A stretch of DNA of 64,000 nucleotides from Pedobacter paludis (GTDB lineage Bacteria; Bacteroidota; Bacteroidia; Sphingobacteriales; Sphingobacteriaceae). Below, in pieces: positions 16,323-26,100 of the stretch. Location: positions 609,956 through 673,955 of the forward strand of contig NZ_QGNY01000003.1 of NCBI RefSeq assembly GCF_003173575.1, in the 5' to 3' direction. A program made the translations under genes and the position numbers. The notes beneath the pieces are model-generated. The model made no database searches, was not told the origin of the DNA, and was given only the letters and a program-made list of their open reading frames with translations. How positions within the stretch are numbered: position 1 is the stretch's first letter; every line of letters starts with the position of its first letter.

Positions 16323-17006
16323 ATGGGCAAAACTAGAGCAGAAAACAATGTAATCATAATGGGCACAACTGGTATGGTTGGCGAGGGAATTTTAATTCAA
16401 TGCCTAAAAAGTCCAGAAATAGATTCAGTTTTAGTTATTAACCGCAAACCTTGTGGTTATGCACATCCTAAGCTTAAAGAAATTATTCACCAAGATTTTT
16501 TGGATTTTTCGCCATTGGAAAATCAGTTAGCGGGTTATAATGCCTGCTTCTTTGGATTAGGAATTTCCTCAGTTGGTGTTGATGATGACACCTATTATAA
16601 AATGACGTATACTTTAACCATGCATGTTGCCCAAACATTGGCCAAGTTAAATGAAGATATGACTTTCTGCTATGTGTCTGGTGGCGGAACAGACAGCACC
16701 GAAAAAGGCAGACTCAAATGGGCTAGGGTGAAAGGTAAAACAGAAAACGATTTAATGATATTGCCTTTTGAGCAAGTATTTAACTTCCGCCCAGGTTTTA
16801 TCAAACCGATAAAGACGCAAAAATATGCACACAAATTTTATAAATATGTGAATTGGACGTTTCCTATCGGAAGAAAAATCTATCCTAACGGTTTTTGTAC
16901 TATGGAAGAACTGGCCAATGCAATGATTAACACTTTAAGCCACAACAACGAACGCAGAATACTGGAAGGTAAAGATATTATCGCACTGGCAAACGAGCCA
17001 TCTTAG
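16323..17006 (+). CDS. NAD(P)-binding Rossmann-fold (atypical SDR) protein
   Basis: 227 residues. The nucleotide-binding loop is NNVIIMGTTGMVGEGI at about 8-23 (GxxGxxG), followed by VLVINRKP at the end of the second strand. The remainder (FFGLGISS, FCYVSGGGTDS, FNFRPGFIKP) matches short atypical SDR proteins of the NmrA/TIP30-like type, which are often annotated as epimerases without known substrate. It is a monocistronic gene between the DPP-IV-like gene and a non-coding stretch. It is shorter than true epimerases and lacks the YxxxK catalytic pair, so it may be a redox sensor. Confidence 0.72.
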   Translation: MGKTRAENNVIIMGTTGMVGEGILIQCLKSPEIDSVLVINRKPCGYAHPKLKEIIHQDFLDFSPLENQLAGYNACFFGLGISSVGVDDDTYYKMTYTLTMHVAQTLAKLNEDMTFCYVSGGGTDSTEKGRLKWARVKGKTENDLMILPFEQVFNFRPGFIKPIKTQKYAHKFYKYVNWTFPIGRKIYPNGFCTMEELANAMINTLSHNNERRILEGKDIIALANEPS

Positions 17007-17104
17007 AAGTAAAATGGAAATGTAAAGGGAAAATGTATGATGGAAGATGGATTCTATAAAGTTCGTTAACCATTACTCATCTTCCATATTACATCTTCCA
17101 TTAA

Positions 17105-17284
17105 TTATTTTTTGTTATCGTACTTTCTTTGGTTGTCCTTATTCGAGGTTTGGTCTGAGCGCTGCCCGCCACCATTCGTAATTCCCTGAATTTTTTTATC
17201 CACTTTCACATCATGGTTTGCTCTATCGGCAATCGAACTTCCCTGAGTTGTTGGGTTGTTTTTTGGTGTGCTTACATTTTTCAT
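17105..17284 (-). CDS. Small hydrophilic protein of unknown function
   Basis: A 59-residue frame from ATG at 17284 to TAA at 17105. It starts MKNVSTPKNNPTTQGSSIAD and ends in a Gln/Asn/Lys-rich tail (QRKYDNKK). It is very polar, without Cys, and likely disordered. The codon pattern looks protein-like, and an AT-rich stretch precedes the ATG. Similar small Asn/Gln-rich proteins are frequent in Pedobacter-type genomes, some stress-related; that link is an inference. Confidence 0.55.
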   Translation of the reverse strand: MKNVSTPKNNPTTQGSSIADRANHDVKVDKKIQGITNGGGQRSDQTSNKDNQRKYDNKK

Positions 17285-17529
17285 AACATTATAAATTTAA
17301 TTAATACTGTTTAACGAGCGCCTTTAATATTAACCGCTGGCAATAAATTATGTTTTAATTTTTTATGATGAATGGATTTAACAAATGTAGAGACAGACAA
17401 ATAAATTGAAAATGAACGTTCAACATTTCATTTGGAAAGCGGGTTTATTTACTAGGGGCAAAGGCTACGAAAAAGAAATTCCATAAAAAACCTGCGAGGT
17501 TTTCAAATCACAAACTTCGTTTCTAAACC

Positions 17530-17592
17530 TGATGGCAGCGGCAGCTCCCGATTCTTCATCGGGACTATAGCGAACAGCAGGGCTGATGCCGC
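17530..17592. repeat. GC-rich palindromic element (REP-like)
   Basis: The core CCCGAT (17547-17552), loop TCTTC, ATCGGG (17558-17563) is a hairpin inside a longer segment with flanking GGCAGC and GATGCC arms. Its base composition differs from its AT-rich surroundings. It resembles dispersed REP-like elements. Confidence 0.55.
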
Positions 17593-17765
17593 CAAAGAAT
17601 TACGGAACCATTCGTTTTCAAAAAAAATAAAATTGAATTCATTTTATAGTCTGGCCGTGTTTATTTAATCAACAACCTAATGTATTAAATCGATTACTTG
17701 GATTGGTTTTTGTTTAATTCGTTTTTTGATTCTTAATTTAGCACATCGGATACAACAAAACACAC

Positions 17766-19466
17766 GTGAAAAAAAATCTATTCTTCCTTATTATCTTCTG
17801 CATTGCAACAATTTCTGCAAATGCGCAAAAGCAAACCTATTTAGAAATGTTAGTCAATCAGCCGAAATGGGTTGATTCTGTTTTTAATAAATTAAACCGT
17901 CGAGAAAAAATTGCACAAATGTTTTTCGTTAGGGCGCATACCAATTTAGGACAGAAATATACCGACTCGGTAGGCATGGTGATTAAAAAAGAACAGCTTG
18001 GAGGTGTAATCTTCTTTCAGGGCGGTCCTGTTAGGCAAGCCAGAGCAACCAATGCCTATCAAAAAGTTAGTCGCGTGCCTCTAATTGTGGCAAATGATGG
18101 CGAATGGGGCTTAGGCATGCGCTTAGACAGTACGATATCTTTCCCTTATCAGATGACCTTGGGCGCCATCCAAAACAAGGATTTGATTTACAGAATGGGA
18201 CAAGAGGTAGCCAAAGATTTTAAGCGAATGGGCATGCAGTTAAACTTGGCACCCGATGCGGATGTAAACAATAACGCCAAAAACCCTGTAATTAATTACC
18301 GTTCTTTTGGTGAGAACAAATACAATGTTGCCAATAAAGCAGGCGCTTACATGAAGGGTATGCAGGATGGTGGCTTATTAACTTCTTTGAAACACTTTCC
18401 TGGGCATGGCGATACGGATGTAGATTCTCATTATGATTTGCCACAGCTAAACTTTAGTCCGACTAGATTGGATACTTTGGAAATGTATCCATTTAAAGAA
18501 TTGGTTAAGCAGGGTGCTTCGGGAATAATGGTTGCCCACATGAATATTCCGCAGTTGGACAACACACCCAATTTACCATCAACCCTGTCAAAACCAATTA
18601 TTACCGGCATTTTGAAGCAAAAAATCGGTTTCAAGGGATTGATTATAACCGACGCCATGGATATGAAAGGTGTAGTGAAATACTTTAAGGATGGAAACGC
18701 CGATTTGATGGCCATAATGGCCGGAAACGACATTTTGGAGCTTTCGGAAAATAGTGATAGGGCAATTAAATTGGTTCGTAAAGCTATTCGTCAAAACAAA
18801 ATAGATATGAAAGTGATTGATGAAAGCGTTAAAAAAATTCTTACGGCAAAATATTGGGCTGGGCTAAATAAACGTGACACCATTGTTACCCAAGGCATTA
18901 TTGCAGGTGTAAATCGCAATGCGAGCAATGCATTGGTACAAGAACTTGCAAACGCTTCGGTTACGCTTTTAAAAGGAAAGGAATATATTAAAAACTTAAT
19001 TCCGATTAGAAGAACCGCAATTATCAGCATTGGCGTTCCTTCGGTTACCACGTTCCAAAAAGAAATTTCTAAGGGTTATTATAACTCGGTTTATTACGTT
19101 TTAGATAAAGATGCAAGTGCAACTCAAATTTCAAATGTGGCAAGAGAAATCGGTGCCTTCGATCAGGTAATTGTTGGCATTCACGATAGCAGATCGAGGC
19201 CAGCAAATAACATCCCATTAAATGCCGGCGTTAAAAATTTTATAAAGGAATTGAGCACAAAAAATGCAGTTTTCGCTTTGTTTGCCAATCCATATAACTT
19301 GGCCGGATTACCTGGTCTAGAAAACAGCAAAGGATTAATTATTGGATACCAAAAAGAAGATTACATGCAAATTTCTGCAGCCGCGGTGATTAATAATCGA
19401 CTGGTTCCAACGGGTAAATTACCGGTAAGCATTTTGCCGAATTATAAGTTTGGTGATGGGTTGTAG
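17766..19466 (+). CDS. GH3 beta-N-acetylhexosaminidase-like enzyme, exported
   Basis: 566 residues. The signal peptide is MKKNLFFLIIFCIATISANAQ. The GH3 catalytic domain follows (about 40-370), with LKHFPGHGDT (about 207-216; the His is the acid/base in NagZ-type enzymes) and LIITDAMDM (Asp near 295, the nucleophile). A GH3 C-terminal alpha/beta domain covers about 400-560. NagZ enzymes free GlcNAc from anhydro-muropeptides during wall recycling. Unlike the cytoplasmic, shorter E. coli NagZ, this form is exported and two-domain, as is usual in Bacteroidota. It is a single gene. Confidence 0.9.
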   Translation: MKKNLFFLIIFCIATISANAQKQTYLEMLVNQPKWVDSVFNKLNRREKIAQMFFVRAHTNLGQKYTDSVGMVIKKEQLGGVIFFQGGPVRQARATNAYQKVSRVPLIVANDGEWGLGMRLDSTISFPYQMTLGAIQNKDLIYRMGQEVAKDFKRMGMQLNLAPDADVNNNAKNPVINYRSFGENKYNVANKAGAYMKGMQDGGLLTSLKHFPGHGDTDVDSHYDLPQLNFSPTRLDTLEMYPFKELVKQGASGIMVAHMNIPQLDNTPNLPSTLSKPIITGILKQKIGFKGLIITDAMDMKGVVKYFKDGNADLMAIMAGNDILELSENSDRAIKLVRKAIRQNKIDMKVIDESVKKILTAKYWAGLNKRDTIVTQGIIAGVNRNASNALVQELANASVTLLKGKEYIKNLIPIRRTAIISIGVPSVTTFQKEISKGYYNSVYYVLDKDASATQISNVAREIGAFDQVIVGIHDSRSRPANNIPLNAGVKNFIKELSTKNAVFALFANPYNLAGLPGLENSKGLIIGYQKEDYMQISAAAVINNRLVPTGKLPVSILPNYKFGDGL

Positions 19467-19678
19467 ATTGGTTTAACCACAAAGACACTAAGAACACAAA
19501 GAGATGCCGGATGAATTAATCTGGCATTTTTTATTTGCCCATTGTCTACAGTAACACAGAATTCACGGAGTAGCTTGCAACAAGCCCCTTGGTCTTTCAG
19601 CTTTAGTCTTTTAGCATAAAAAAACTTAAAACAATTTCATGTTCTAAATCATTTATCTAATTATAAAAACTCAAAGTT

Positions 19679-19873
19679 ATGATAGACCCAAAAGACGAAG
19701 ATTACTCGAGCGATCCGAATGATGCTTTACGCAGAGAGGACGAAGTAAACGATATAAATGAATTAAGCGGTGATGACACCAACATTGAGCACGATAAAGA
19801 TATGCTGGAGCAGGCTGATGAAGCCTCTAGAGCATCGTATGAGCTTAATCTCGATGATGAAACTGATGACTAA
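19679..19873 (+). CDS. Small acidic protein of unknown function
   Basis: 64 residues, strongly acidic (about one third Asp/Glu), without hydrophobic core or Cys, so probably disordered. It begins MIDPKDEDYSSDPND. The ATG at 19679 follows an AT-rich leader, and the gene shares a bidirectional terminator with the convergent thioredoxin-like gene. Protein-like composition and a good terminator make it a real gene. Function unknown. Confidence 0.7.
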   Translation: MIDPKDEDYSSDPNDALRREDEVNDINELSGDDTNIEHDKDMLEQADEASRASYELNLDDETDD

Positions 19874-19876
19874 AAA

Positions 19877-19924
19877 GAAAGCCACAGATTTTCAGATATT
19901 AATCTGCAAATCTGTGGCTTTTCT
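19877..19924. terminator. Bidirectional intrinsic terminator
   Basis: GCCACAGATTT (19881-19891) pairs with AAATCTGTGGC (19908-19918), with A-rich and T-rich flanks on the two sides, between the convergent genes ending at 19873 and 19940. Confidence 0.85.
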
Positions 19925-19939
19925 GCTTTAAGCTTTACC

Positions 19940-20473
19940 TTACCTCGCTTTTGCTTTATACGTTTCAGGATTTACGGCTGTAACCGTCCATCCTTTTAAA
20001 AACGAGGTGATTTTTTTCACATCGTGCCCAACTTTCTTTTTGCCATTTGCAGCCACTTCTTCCGTTTCTAAATAAGAAGAATTTTCGATATGAAGCACTT
20101 TGCCTTTACCATCCAAGATTAAGAACACAGGAAACCCAAATCGTTGAGGGTAACCTAAATCTGCCAAAACCGCTTCATTTTTATTTTCCGGACTATAATT
20201 AACCAAAACGGTTTCAAAATTATCGTTAATGAATTGTTTTAAAGTTGCAGTACTATCAACCAAATTGTGGAACGCAATGCACCATGAACACCAATTGCCT
20301 CCAACCTGCAAAAGCACGTGTTTATTTTCTTTCGAAGCCTTTGCAACTGCTGTTGCAATATCTGCTTTGGCATTAGCCTGTGGGTTGTAAATGTGAACCG
20401 TTTCTTTTTTTGCCTGACTGAAAGCAGCGGTAGAAATTAACACAGCAGTTAATAATATTAATATTTTTTTCAT
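19940..20473 (-). CDS. Thioredoxin-like periplasmic protein
   Basis: 177 residues. The signal peptide is MKKILILLTAVLISTAAFSQ. The thioredoxin fold has a GGNWCSWC active site (Cys near 57 and 60), preceded by KHVLLQVGGN and followed by FGFPVFLILDGKGKVLH (cis-Pro region). The WCSWC form is that of DUF255/thioredoxin_7 type proteins, which act in the periplasm on disulphides or cytochrome maturation. It is a single gene, convergent with the small acidic protein gene. Confidence 0.87.
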   Translation of the reverse strand: MKKILILLTAVLISTAAFSQAKKETVHIYNPQANAKADIATAVAKASKENKHVLLQVGGNWCSWCIAFHNLVDSTATLKQFINDNFETVLVNYSPENKNEAVLADLGYPQRFGFPVFLILDGKGKVLHIENSSYLETEEVAANGKKKVGHDVKKITSFLKGWTVTAVNPETYKAKAR

Positions 20474-20578
20474 GATTTTTAAGAATGATGACGTAAAATT
20501 AATAAAGTCGACTAATTTTGTAGATTATTAGCGAATTCTTTACAGAGCAACTACATTTAACAATTCTAATTTTTTGAA

Positions 20579-21244
20579 ATGCTGTATCATGATATCCATA
20601 CCCACCAGCCACTGCCGAAACAAAATGTTCAAAGCATTTTGAGTTTATCGCTAACAGATGGGAATTTATATCCTTTAGCCAGTATCAGGCCAATATCTGT
20701 TGGATTACATCCATGGTTTGCCAAGTTGGAAAACCTAGAATTTCAATTCGAAAATTTGAGAAGCAAAGCGCAACAACCTAACGTTAAAATGATTGGGGAA
20801 TGTGGATTGGATAAAGTGAGAGGAGAAAGCTTAGAAAAGCAACTCATAATTTTAGAAAGGCAAATTACACTGGCTGAAGAACTGAATAAGCCGATAATAC
20901 TTCATTGTGTTAAAGGATTTGCAGAATTAATAGAAATTAAGGAAAGGTTAAAAGTTAAAGTTCCGATGATTATTCACGGTTTTAACAAAAATGACGACCT
21001 CGGAAAACAGTTAATTTCTAAAGGTTTTCTATTATCTTTTGGAACCTCTATTTTTAGGGTAGATTCAGGGCCACAAAAACTTATTCAGCAAACCGATAAT
21101 TTTTTCCTGGAGACTGATGATGCTGAAACTCCTATCGAGAAAATTTATGAAACTGCAGCCAATTTAAAAAAATGTTCAGTTGATGAACTTAAAGCACGTA
21201 TTTTTGCCGACTGGAAGAAATTGAATTTAACCCCAAGCCCCTAA
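20579..21244 (+). CDS. TatD-family metal-dependent hydrolase
   Basis: 221 residues, short for TatD (about 260). Metal ligands are visible: DIHTH at residues 5-9 (HxH), IGECGLD near 81 (Glu), ILHCVKG near 103 (His), IHGF near 130 (His), and FLETDDAE near 180 (Asp). TatD enzymes are 3'-5' exonucleases or deoxyribonucleases in repair. The C-terminal residues TPSP and the stop codon are read from the left arm of a palindromic repeat (21229-21249), so the gene has been trimmed or extended by that element. The tcdA-like gene follows. Confidence 0.82.
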   Translation: MLYHDIHTHQPLPKQNVQSILSLSLTDGNLYPLASIRPISVGLHPWFAKLENLEFQFENLRSKAQQPNVKMIGECGLDKVRGESLEKQLIILERQITLAEELNKPIILHCVKGFAELIEIKERLKVKVPMIIHGFNKNDDLGKQLISKGFLLSFGTSIFRVDSGPQKLIQQTDNFFLETDDAETPIEKIYETAANLKKCSVDELKARIFADWKKLNLTPSP

Positions 21245-21313
21245 AGGGGTCTTAGTGGGACAAAAAATTATATATTTTTAAATTTAAAACTCCCCTATAG
21301 GGGTTGGGGATTA
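21229..21313. repeat. Head-to-head repeat pair between the TatD-like and TcdA-like genes
   Basis: AACCCCAAGCCCC with AAAGGGG (21229-21249) is repeated as its complement, CTCCCCTATAGGGGTTGGGG (21290-21309). The left arm supplies the stop codon of the TatD-like gene; the right arm ends just before the next ATG (21316). Confidence 0.7.
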
Positions 21314-21315
21314 AT

Positions 21316-22110
21316 ATGTCTAATACAAGCTGGCTTTCACGCTCTGCCCTATTAGTTGGGAATGATGGAATTGATAAACTCCAATCGAAACATGTTTTGG
21401 TGATCGGTTTGGGCGGGGTAGGTTCTTTCGCCGCCGAATTTATCTGTCGCTCGGGTATTGGCGAAATGACCATTGTTGATGGCGATGTAGTTGACCCGAC
21501 AAACAGGAATAGACAATTGCCTGCTTTGGCAACAAATCATGGCGTAAGTAAAGCGGCAATTATGCAGGAACGCTTGTTGGCCATCAACCCAGAACTGAAA
21601 CTTCATGTGGTAAATACTTTTTTGACACCCGAAAAGTGCAGGGAAATTTTAGAATCGAAATTCGATTACATTATGGATTGCATCGACAGTGTAATGCCGA
21701 AGATTACTTTGCTTTCGACCGCATTGGAGAAAAATATTCCGATTGTAAGCTCTATGGGTGCCGGTGGTAAAATGGATCCAACAAGATTAAGAATTGCCAT
21801 GCTACCCGATACCTATCAATGTGTTTTTGCAAGTTACGTTCGTAAAAGATTGAATAAACTCATTGGAGCCGATAAAATTAAAGCCGTTTTCTCTACTGAG
21901 GAAATGGATAAAAATTCCATGATTATGACCGATGGAAGCAATTTCAAGCGTTCGGCATACGGAACCGTTTCTTATCTTCCAGCAGCTTTTGGTGGCGCTT
22001 GTGCATCGGTCGTAATTCGAGATTTATTAGGACTTAAGATAGAAACGGCCGAAAGGCCAGCCAGGATTAGTCATAAAACGCTGGCGAAGAAAAAGAAAAA
22101 AAATTCTTAG
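21316..22110 (+). CDS. tcdA: TcdA-like tRNA threonylcarbamoyladenosine dehydratase (E1-like)
   Basis: About 264 residues from the ATG at 21316 (a TTG at 21304 lies inside the repeat and is rejected). The ThiF/E1-like ATP-binding loop is VLVIGLGGVGSFAAE near 27, then MTIVDGDVVDPTNRNRQ (about 54-70, with the conserved Asp and Arg of E1 adenylation), DCIDSV near 119 and SMGAGGK near 145. TcdA (CsdL/YgdL) cyclises t6A37 of tRNAs in an ATP-dependent step. The length and motifs fit well. Confidence 0.9.
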   Translation: MSNTSWLSRSALLVGNDGIDKLQSKHVLVIGLGGVGSFAAEFICRSGIGEMTIVDGDVVDPTNRNRQLPALATNHGVSKAAIMQERLLAINPELKLHVVNTFLTPEKCREILESKFDYIMDCIDSVMPKITLLSTALEKNIPIVSSMGAGGKMDPTRLRIAMLPDTYQCVFASYVRKRLNKLIGADKIKAVFSTEEMDKNSMIMTDGSNFKRSAYGTVSYLPAAFGGACASVVIRDLLGLKIETAERPARISHKTLAKKKKKNS

Positions 22111-22225
22111 CGTTAATTTGTTTTGTGGAGACACGAACCAAATCAATTGTTAATATCATGATTTCGGGAAAATTTTAAATTGTTGTAAGTTAGATGTTGT
22201 GAAAAAATAACATAAATAATTTAAA

Positions 22226-22380
22226 ACCACCCCGCCTTATCAGGCACCCCTCCAAAAGAGGGGAATTACAAAACGTCTAAACTATATTGCTAAAAAATGC
22301 AACAGTTCAATAACCCCAATGCCGATTTTGGCACCCAGCATTCCCCTCCTCTGGAGGGGTGTCCGCAGGACGGGGTGGTT
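22226..22380. repeat. Palindromic repeat pair 1 enclosing the start of the DUF559 gene
   Basis: The forward copy (22226-22267) reads ACCACCCCGCCTTATCAGGC then ACCCCTCC and GAGGGG. The inverse copy (22340-22380) reads TTCCCCTCC, GGAGGGGTGTCCGCAGGACG, GGGTGG. Copies of the same family occur at 22824-23113, 36879-36915 and 39041-39076. Confidence 0.85.
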
Positions 22381-22803
22381 AACAATCAATCATCCAAAAA
22401 TTACTATTTAATTAATGATATAATTATTTATCACAAGCCAAAGTTAAACCTTCCTTGTAATATTAATTTAAAGGAAAGAGCGAAAGCCTTGCGGTATGCA
22501 GAAAACTTACCCGAAGTTCTGTTCTGGATGCAGATTACAAAAAAGCGTTTTCATAAAATAGATTTCGATCGGCAGCGAATTATCGGAAATTATATTGTTG
22601 ATTTTTATATCAAAAAATTAGGTTTGGTAATCGAAATTGATGGCGATAGTCATGACGACAAGGAGGTTTATGATAAAGCCAGAGAAGAATATTTTTTTTC
22701 CTTAGGGTTAAAGGTTTACAGAATTACAGTTGATGATGTAATGAAAAATATGGAATTTGCACTTATGGGGCTGGAAGAATATATTATCAATGAATATGCG
22801 TAA
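22297..22803 (+). CDS. DUF559-domain (Vsr-like) endonuclease-fold protein
   Basis: 168 residues. The DUF559 core covers about 60-165: ERAKALRYAENLPEVLFW, KIDFDRQRIIGNYIVDFY (Asp), LVIEIDGDSHD (Glu-x-Asp-Gly), then a helix and YRITVDDV. This is the Vsr/PD-(D/E)XK-related fold; cleavage has not been shown for most members. Its N-terminal 30 residues include HSPPLEGCPQDGVVNN, which is a direct translation of the inverse palindromic repeat at 22340-22380, so the start must lie before that repeat; the ATG at 22297 is the only one. DUF559 genes embedded in such repeats recur in Bacteroidota. Confidence 0.82.
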   Translation: MQQFNNPNADFGTQHSPPLEGCPQDGVVNNQSSKNYYLINDIIIYHKPKLNLPCNINLKERAKALRYAENLPEVLFWMQITKKRFHKIDFDRQRIIGNYIVDFYIKKLGLVIEIDGDSHDDKEVYDKAREEYFFSLGLKVYRITVDDVMKNMEFALMGLEEYIINEYA

Positions 22804-23128
22804 AATGCTCATTGAGAAAAAAGAACCACCCCGCCTTACAGGCACCCCTCCACGGGAGGGGAATAAAACCCAGAGCTTAAAAAATAGCTGGTTTTATGCG
22901 CCTAACATTCCCCTCTTACAGAGGGGTGTCCGCAGGACGGGGTGTTAAAAGATAGAATTAAACATTAAATAACCACCCCGCCTTACCAGGCACCCACTCC
23001 AGAGGAGGGGAATTACAAGCGCCATAATTACAAACGACAAAGAAAGATTAGATAAGAAATTTTCTGCACCCAAAATTCCCCTCTTTTAGAGGGTGCCCGC
23101 AGGGCGGGGTGTTTAAAAAGATAACAAC
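22804..23128. repeat. Palindromic repeat pairs 2 and 3
   Basis: Pair 2 is 22824-22865 (ACCACCCCGCC type) with its inverse copy at 22907-22946. Pair 3 is 22971-23014 with its inverse at 23075-23113. Each pair is head-to-head with a spacer of about 40-60 bases. They fill the whole gap up to the helicase gene. Confidence 0.85.
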
Positions 23129-26100
23129 ATGCCCCAACCACTCAAAATTCTTCAAGCCTCCGCAGGTTCAGGTAAAACCTTCAGTCTGACCGCACATTAC
23201 CTTACCTTGCTTTTCAGTGGAGAAAACAAGTACCGTGAAATTTTGGCTGTAACCTTTACCAATAAGGCTACCGAAGAAATGAAATCGAGGATTTTAGAGG
23301 TTTTGGTAGGCTTGGCACAAGGAAATCCATCAAAGAAAATAGATGATTACCGGAAGCTTATTATAGTAGCTTATCCGCTGTTAAGCGCTCAAGAATTACA
23401 AGTTAAGGCCGACAAAATCTACCGAAAAATCCTGCATGATTATAGTCGATTTTCGGTGAGTACCATCGATGGTTTCGTTCAGAAAGTAATTCGTGGTTTT
23501 GCTTTTGAGCTTGGTTTAAACGCCGATTATAATTTAGAAATGAATTATGATAAGGTTAAAGATGATTTGGTAAACAAACTCGATGACGCTTTAAATGATA
23601 ACAAACAGCTTCTGCAATGGATTATCGATCTGGCTATTGAGCGCATCAGCGATAATAAAAGCTGGAACTACAAAATCGAGCTATATAATCTTATCGGAGA
23701 AATTTTCTCCGAACGCTTTCAAATTTTTGAATCTGCCGTTGAAGAATTGGGGTTAGAAAATATTGATGAACTTTTCAAGAAATACATTAGTGTTACCAAA
23801 GAGGAAATCAAAAACTTTGAAAGTGAAATTATTCAACTGGCAACCGATGCACATGAGGCGCTTGAGGTTTTAGGAGTAGAAAACGATCAGTTAAAAGGAA
23901 AATCGAGAAGCCCGTTAACGAAATTGATTACTGTAGCACGTGGCGATTTTTCGAAAATTGAGCCTATTTTCAGCCTTATTGATGAGCCTGATGATTGGTT
24001 TCAAAAAAATGCCACTATAGCAGAAGTTTATGAAACCGTAAATCCAATCTTGCGAAAGATAAAATCGCACTATTTAACACATTTGCCAAACTATCAATTG
24101 GCCATTGCTTTTAATAAGAACCTTTATTATTTGCGGTTAATGCAGGAAATCGCTGTGTTGTTGAAAGAATATCGGGCAGAAAATGATAATCTTTTAATCA
24201 GCGATGCCCAAAAACTAATCTCGGGGATTACCGAAGATGCCGGCGACAATCCATCCTTTATTTGGGAAAAAGTAGGCAACCGATATCGCAACTTTTTATT
24301 TGATGAATTTCAAGATACTTCTACCAGTCAGTGGGGAAGCTTTAAATCACTTTTAACCAATGCAATTGCCACCCCAAGTTTAGATTTGACCGACCACCTA
24401 ATTGTTGGCGACACCAAGCAATCCATCTATCGTTGGCGAAATGGCGATTGGAACATTTTGCACAAGCATGCCAAACTCGATGTTGGTGTACATAATGTAA
24501 TCGAAGAAAGTTTAGAAGAAAATTATCGCAGTGCGGAGAACATCATTACGTTTAATAATTTCCTTTATAAATTCATTCCTTTAACCTTACAGAATGAGTT
24601 GAACCAAAATTTAGAAAGTAAACCCGAAAGCATTCTAACTTGGTGGAATACTCAAAATTACGACTCAATTATTACCGATATCTATGCCGGTTCTACACAG
24701 AATTTCGCCACAAATACGCTAAAAGGCGGAACCATTAAAATAAAAAAATTCGGCAAGGATCATGCGCCAGATGAGGCTCGTTTTACAGAAACCGTTTTCC
24801 GCGATATCGCCTTAAATGATGTTATTGATGAAATTTTCCATTTAAAAAACGAACAGCATTATGCTTTAAAAGACATAGCAATTCTAGTCCGTTCTAACAG
24901 TGAAGCTATGCTTACCGTTCAAAAATTGATGGAGCAAAAACTGCCTGTATTATCTGGCGATGCCCTATTGATTTCGAATAATTCGGCGGTTCAACTCATC
25001 ATTAATACCTTAAAAGCGTTGATTGGTTTGGATTCGCAAACGGCATTATACAAAGCGAATTGCATCGCACTCTATCACGCTTTGCATGAAAAAGAGGCAA
25101 ATGCCAACCATTACCTAAACTTAAATAATGTTTCTTTAAGTTCATTAACAAAAGTTTTGCCTCAATCGCTTTGCGAAAATTGGCAATCCTGGCTACAACT
25201 TCCTTTGCCGGAGTTGGTTGAGATTTTGGTTGAAGCTTACAATTTAAATAACCTGACCCAGCATCTGCCTTATTTGCTTGCTTTTAGAGATTTAACGGCC
25301 AATGCTGGCAAGTTGGGCGAAAAAGGCATCATCGCGTTTTTAACCTGGTGGGATGAAGATGGGGTTAAAAAATCGCTTCCATCGCCCGAGGGAGCAGATG
25401 CAATTCAAATTATTACCATCCACAAATCTAAAGGATTGGCTTTTAGAGCTGTTTTTGTTCCGTTTTGTAACTGGGAAGTGAAAGGAAAAACAAACTCGAC
25501 TTTTTGGGTTTCATCAGAAGATACGGTTTACAAAGAGCTTCGCGGAATTCCATTGAAGTACAACAAAGACTTAGCTGATTCTTCAATCGCGAAAGCGTAT
25601 TATGAAGAATTACTTTACAATAACATGGATGCCTTGAACATGCTTTATGTGGCTACAACACGTTCAAAAGATTACCTCTACATTGCTACAATGGGTAAAG
25701 CGGAACCGAAAGGAAATAAAGAAGTTAATTTATCCAATATGGGCGATGTAATCAACCTTACATTTGATAATGAATTTGATGAAAACGGCATTTATGAGAT
25801 TGTAGATTACGTGCCGAATGAAAGCAAAATCAATGAATCGAACTTCATTAATTTAAAAAGTTATCCAACCACTACCCGATTATCCGAACTTTACATTCCA
25901 TCAGAAGAAAAGCACTTAAAGCATTTGGTCAACATCGAAAAATCGGGGCGAAAAGGTTCTTTACTTCATGATATCCTGGCGAGTGCCGGCACTGAAAAAG
26001 GTGTTAATGATTATACAACAAACCTGGTTTTACAAGGCATAATAAAAGAAGAGGAAAAGCAAAAATTAATCGATTCGGCTTTGGAAGTTTTGAACCATCC

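Larger units (their letters stand above)
17007..17765. other. Long intergenic region
   Basis: It contains the small minus-strand gene at 17105-17284, a GC-rich palindromic element at about 17530-17592, and the promoter region of the GH3 gene. I see nothing else. Confidence 0.6.

Noticed and set aside
22226..23113. Possible CRISPR or integron att array
   Set aside because: Head-to-head pairs with inverse orientation and a gene inside one pair; no integrase or spacer pattern.
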